The notes under the pieces are model-generated. The model made no database searches and had not been told where the DNA came from. It was given only the letters and a program-made list of their open reading frames with translations. From the NCBI GenBank assembly GCA_026989135.1, contig JALSJZ010000019.1:1-32177 (forward strand): a stretch of DNA of 32,177 nt, read 5' to 3'. The position numbers and the translations under genes are program-made. Below are positions 30,178 through 32,177 of this stretch, in pieces (the first letter of the stretch is position 1; every line of letters starts with the position of its first letter). This stretch comes from Sedimenticola sp. (GTDB lineage Bacteria > Pseudomonadota > Gammaproteobacteria > Chromatiales > Chromatiaceae).

Positions 30178-30729
30178 TCAGCAGCAGACTCCCTCCCGGA
30201 TATCGACCAGCATCCCGGCCTCCACCTGCTCAAACAGTGCCAGCAGATCCCGGTTACGCATGCGGATACAGCCATGGGATCGAGGCACCCCCATCGGTTC
30301 TGAGTCCGGGCAGCCGTGGATGTAGATGTAGCGATGCAGGCTGTCGACCTGGCCACCCCGGTTGCGACCCGGCTCCAGCCCGGTCAGCCAGAGAATGCGG
30401 CAGAGCACCCAGTCACGCTGCGGATAGCTTGCCGCCAGCGCCGGGGAGTAGAGTTCGCCTGTGGCCCGTCGCCCCACAAACACCGCATGCTCCGGCTGCC
30501 CGGCACCAATCTTTATCCGGATGCGGTGCCGTCCGCGTGGGGTGCAGCCACTGCCCTCCATCTCGCCTGGGCCATTCAGGGCGCTGGAGATGGGATAGCT
30601 GCAGAGCCGCTCTCCACCCTCAAGCAATGATAACGATTGCGCTGCCAGACCTATCTGGATCTGCCTAGGAGGCTGTCCGAGAATAGGAGTCATGGTGAGG
30701 GGAGGCTGGTTTGAGTTGGGTTTTTTCAT
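30178..30729 (-). CDS. L,D-transpeptidase (YkuD family), no signal peptide
   Basis: YkuD-type enzyme that forms 3-3 peptidoglycan cross-links or attaches proteins to peptidoglycan. The 183 residues (from ATG 30729) contain IQIGLAAQSLSLLEGGERL near residue 24, GSGCTPRGRHRIRIKIG in the middle, and the catalytic signature IYIHGCP followed by SHGCIRM, with nucleophile C154. Neither this start nor the possible starts at 30693 or 30801 yields a signal peptide or membrane helix. That is odd for an enzyme acting on periplasmic peptidoglycan, though leaderless members of this family exist. None of the starts has a good ribosome site. A second cysteine occurs in IHGCPDS, and a Cys-Cys pair ends the chain (EGVCC). 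Confidence 0.82.
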   Translation of the reverse strand: MKKPNSNQPPLTMTPILGQPPRQIQIGLAAQSLSLLEGGERLCSYPISSALNGPGEMEGSGCTPRGRHRIRIKIGAGQPEHAVFVGRRATGELYSPALAASYPQRDWVLCRILWLTGLEPGRNRGGQVDSLHRYIYIHGCPDSEPMGVPRSHGCIRMRNRDLLALFEQVEAGMLVDIREGVCC

Positions 30730-30843
30730 TATTTGAGGCGAATATTGAGTATATTTAACGAAAATAATGGAGGAATCTGGCCAAATCCAGCTTTTCCTCA
30801 CTGTGGTTTCTATATCTCAGACAGTCTCTCATCAAACAAAAAC

Positions 30844-30909
30844 TTGGAAGTGGGACTTTAGTCCCGCTAGAGTTACCAACGCCCTGCGGGACTAAAGTCC
30901 CACTTCCAA
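30844..30909. repeat. BIME-like pair of REP palindromes, 24-bp perfect inverted repeat
   Basis: Arms at 30844-30867 and 30886-30909 are perfectly complementary over 24 bases around an 18-base spacer. Each arm itself holds the palindrome GGGACTTTAGTCCC (or its complement). Two inverted REP units in head-to-head order make a BIME. The same GGGACT...AGTCCC core occurs at 11850-11867. It lies in the 385-base gap between the L,D-transpeptidase and the chemoreceptor genes. Apart from this repeat and the promoter at 31009-31036, I see nothing else in that gap. Confidence 0.75.
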
Positions 30910-31008
30910 AGGCAAAAATTATTTGCTGTGCGACAGCGCGCCGTTTACGGGGCGGATTCTCCTAGCATTCATTTCACCCGCCGCTCCACACTGTTCACCC
31001 CATCATCC

Positions 31009-31036
31009 TAAAGATTATTATTCCCATAGCCGCTAA
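31009..31036 (+). promoter_or_regulatory. sigma-28 (FliA)-like promoter
   Basis: TAAA at 31009-31012, 16 bases, then GCCGCTAA at 31029-31036. The FliA consensus is TAAA-N15-GCCGATAA, so this differs by one spacing base and one -10 base. Chemoreceptor genes are classic FliA targets, and the ATG is 78 bases downstream. Confidence 0.5.
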
Positions 31037-31114
31037 GTAACTTAGTCAATTATAAAAGCCTACATAATCCGCCTGTTTCCAAACGGTAAACTCCCTGCCC
31101 AGCAAGAGGAAGCC

Positions 31115-32177
31115 ATGAAAAAGAACCTGCCCGTTACCGATAAAGAGGTCTCTCTTGAGCGTGACACTGTAATCCTCTCAACAACGGATGAAAAGGGAAT
31201 CATCACCTACATCAACCAGGAGTTTGTGGATATTAGCGGCTTCTCTGAAGAGGAGCTGATCAATAAAAATCACAACATTGTCAGACACCCCGATATGCCA
31301 CCCGCAGCCTTTGGTGATCTCTGGGAGACCATTAAAGGTGGCTCCCCCTGGATGGGGATTGTCAAGAACCGCTGCAAGAATGGTGATTACTACTGGGTCG
31401 ATGCCTTTGCAACCCCCATCACCCAGAATGGCAGGATCTGCGAATACCAGTCTGTGCGTGTCCGGCCAGACCCTGAGTGTGTCAAGCGTGCAGAGAAGAG
31501 CTACCGCCAGATCAGTGATGGGAAGCGTATCACTGCCCTGAGAAAATCACTCCCGTTGCAACTCCAGGTTTCACTCATCTCTCTGGCCTCACTGCTGCCT
31601 CTGTTGGCCTTGTTGCTGCTGGTAGAGGCGCCCTCAGTCGCATTCATCGGTGGAGCGGCACTGCTTTCGGCAATAGTGGCTTTTGGCGGAACTGCACTTC
31701 TGTTGCAGCCGTTTAACAACGCTGTTGAGAAGGCAAAAGAGGTGGTGGACAACCCGCTTATGCGTTACATCTACACCGGACGCACGGATGAGATCGGCCA
31801 GCTTGAACTCGCACTCAAAATGACCCGCTCAGAGCAGGATGCTGTAGTCGGCAGGATGACTGACATCCTGGAGAATCTGGGGCAGGCCTCCAGCTGTACA
31901 GCGGCCATTGCCGAGCAGACCAGCCAGGGCATGAACAACCAGAAAGAGAAGCTCACCACCGTCGTATCAGCCATGACGGAGATGTCAGCCACTGTACAGG
32001 ATGTGGCAAACAACACCTCAGAGGCCGCAGCAGCCGCCAGGCAAGGCAAGGAGCAGGCCATTATAGGGCGAGATGAGGTAACCGCATTGATGGAGTCCAT
32101 CAGGGAGATGGCCGCTGAAACGAAGCAGGCGGCCAAAGTGGTTGATCGACTGAGTGATTCCAGTAAAAGCATCGGCA
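31115..32177 (+). CDS. Aer-like PAS methyl-accepting chemotaxis protein (5' part)
   Basis: Open from ATG 31115 to the right edge (354 codons), so the C-terminal part is missing. AGAGGA (31105-31110) gives a good ribosome site. Residues about 20-120 form a PAS domain of the Aer energy-taxis type: ITYINQEFVDISGFSEEEL, then RHPDMPPAAFGDLWETIKGG and WMGIVKNRCKNGDYYWVDA, which in Aer bind FAD and sense redox state. There is no periplasmic sensing domain. A hydrophobic hairpin lies at about 148-197 (SLISLASLLPLLALLLLV; FIGGAALLSAIVAFGGTALL). A HAMP-like region follows (YTGRTDEIGQLELALKMT), then the start of the methylated signalling helix (IAEQTSQGMNNQKEKL; AMTEMSATVQDVANNTSEAA). It should signal to CheA/CheW. 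It is probably driven by the FliA-like promoter upstream. Confidence 0.93.
   Translation, partial: MKKNLPVTDKEVSLERDTVILSTTDEKGIITYINQEFVDISGFSEEELINKNHNIVRHPDMPPAAFGDLWETIKGGSPWMGIVKNRCKNGDYYWVDAFATPITQNGRICEYQSVRVRPDPECVKRAEKSYRQISDGKRITALRKSLPLQLQVSLISLASLLPLLALLLLVEAPSVAFIGGAALLSAIVAFGGTALLLQPFNNAVEKAKEVVDNPLMRYIYTGRTDEIGQLELALKMTRSEQDAVVGRMTDILENLGQASSCTAAIAEQTSQGMNNQKEKLTTVVSAMTEMSATVQDVANNTSEAAAAARQGKEQAIIGRDEVTALMESIREMAAETKQAAKVVDRLSDSSKSIG

Noticed and set aside
1-32177. CRISPR array, tRNA/rRNA, integrase, prophage or toxin-antitoxin genes
   Set aside because: Looked for but none seen: no regularly spaced direct repeats, no cloverleaf-like or rRNA-like sequence, and no recognisable recombinase or phage proteins.

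Overview
The window reads as a chromosomal segment of a gammaproteobacterium, most likely an autotrophic or sulfur-oxidizing, motile one. This is inferred from gene order and families, not from a marker gene. Supporting signs are the divergent ispB / rplU-rpmA pair, a complete CcmABCDEFGHI cytochrome c maturation operon, the hpt-mtnP-nagZ type neighbourhood, an Aer-like chemoreceptor behind a FliA-like promoter, and REP-type palindromes. No rRNA, tRNA, CRISPR array, integrase or transposase gene was seen.

Layout. 1-192 is the 3' end of an unidentified gene. 318-2082 is housekeeping: ispB on the minus strand, diverging from rplU-rpmA, each with a near-consensus sigma-70 promoter. obgE, which often follows rpmA, is not there. 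Instead, after a terminator and about 290 bp of non-coding DNA, comes the centre of interest (2435-11839). It is nine same-strand genes for iron-sulfur and flavin proteins with no membrane subunit: hdrC, hdrB, a TfrB/SdhB-like iron-sulfur protein, a TfrA/SdhA-like flavoprotein, hdrA, mvhD/flxD, flxC, flxB and flxA. Together they look like a soluble NADH-linked heterodisulfide-reductase-type complex carrying a fumarate reductase module. It may be a flavin-bifurcating NADH:fumarate/thiol oxidoreductase.

11840-13174 holds a cluster of three REP-like hairpins, a perfect 21-bp palindrome, a His-rich secreted cytochrome c'-like protein and dsbB. 13163-20044 is a six-gene minus-strand run, read in the order moaA, a VWA-domain gene, a membrane-anchored J-domain gene, and an attEFGH-like ABC export locus (ATPase, fused FtsX permease, CrtC/AttH-type exported protein). 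20198-27222 is the tightly overlapping ccmA-I operon, including the 59-residue ccmD.

A 62-bp inverted-repeat element, flanked by an almost perfect 8-bp direct repeat, separates ccmI from the convergent mtnP-hpt-nagZ group (purine/methylthioinosine salvage and cell-wall recycling). Then follow a solitary secreted FliL-like gene, a leaderless L,D-transpeptidase, a REP/BIME-like double palindrome, and the start of an Aer-type chemoreceptor that runs off the right edge.

Functionally, the left half moves electrons among NADH, thiols/disulfides and probably fumarate/succinate. The middle and right parts serve periplasmic redox work (DsbB, CcmG/H/E/F, cytochrome c') and envelope upkeep. All functional assignments rest on motifs read by eye; none were checked by database search.
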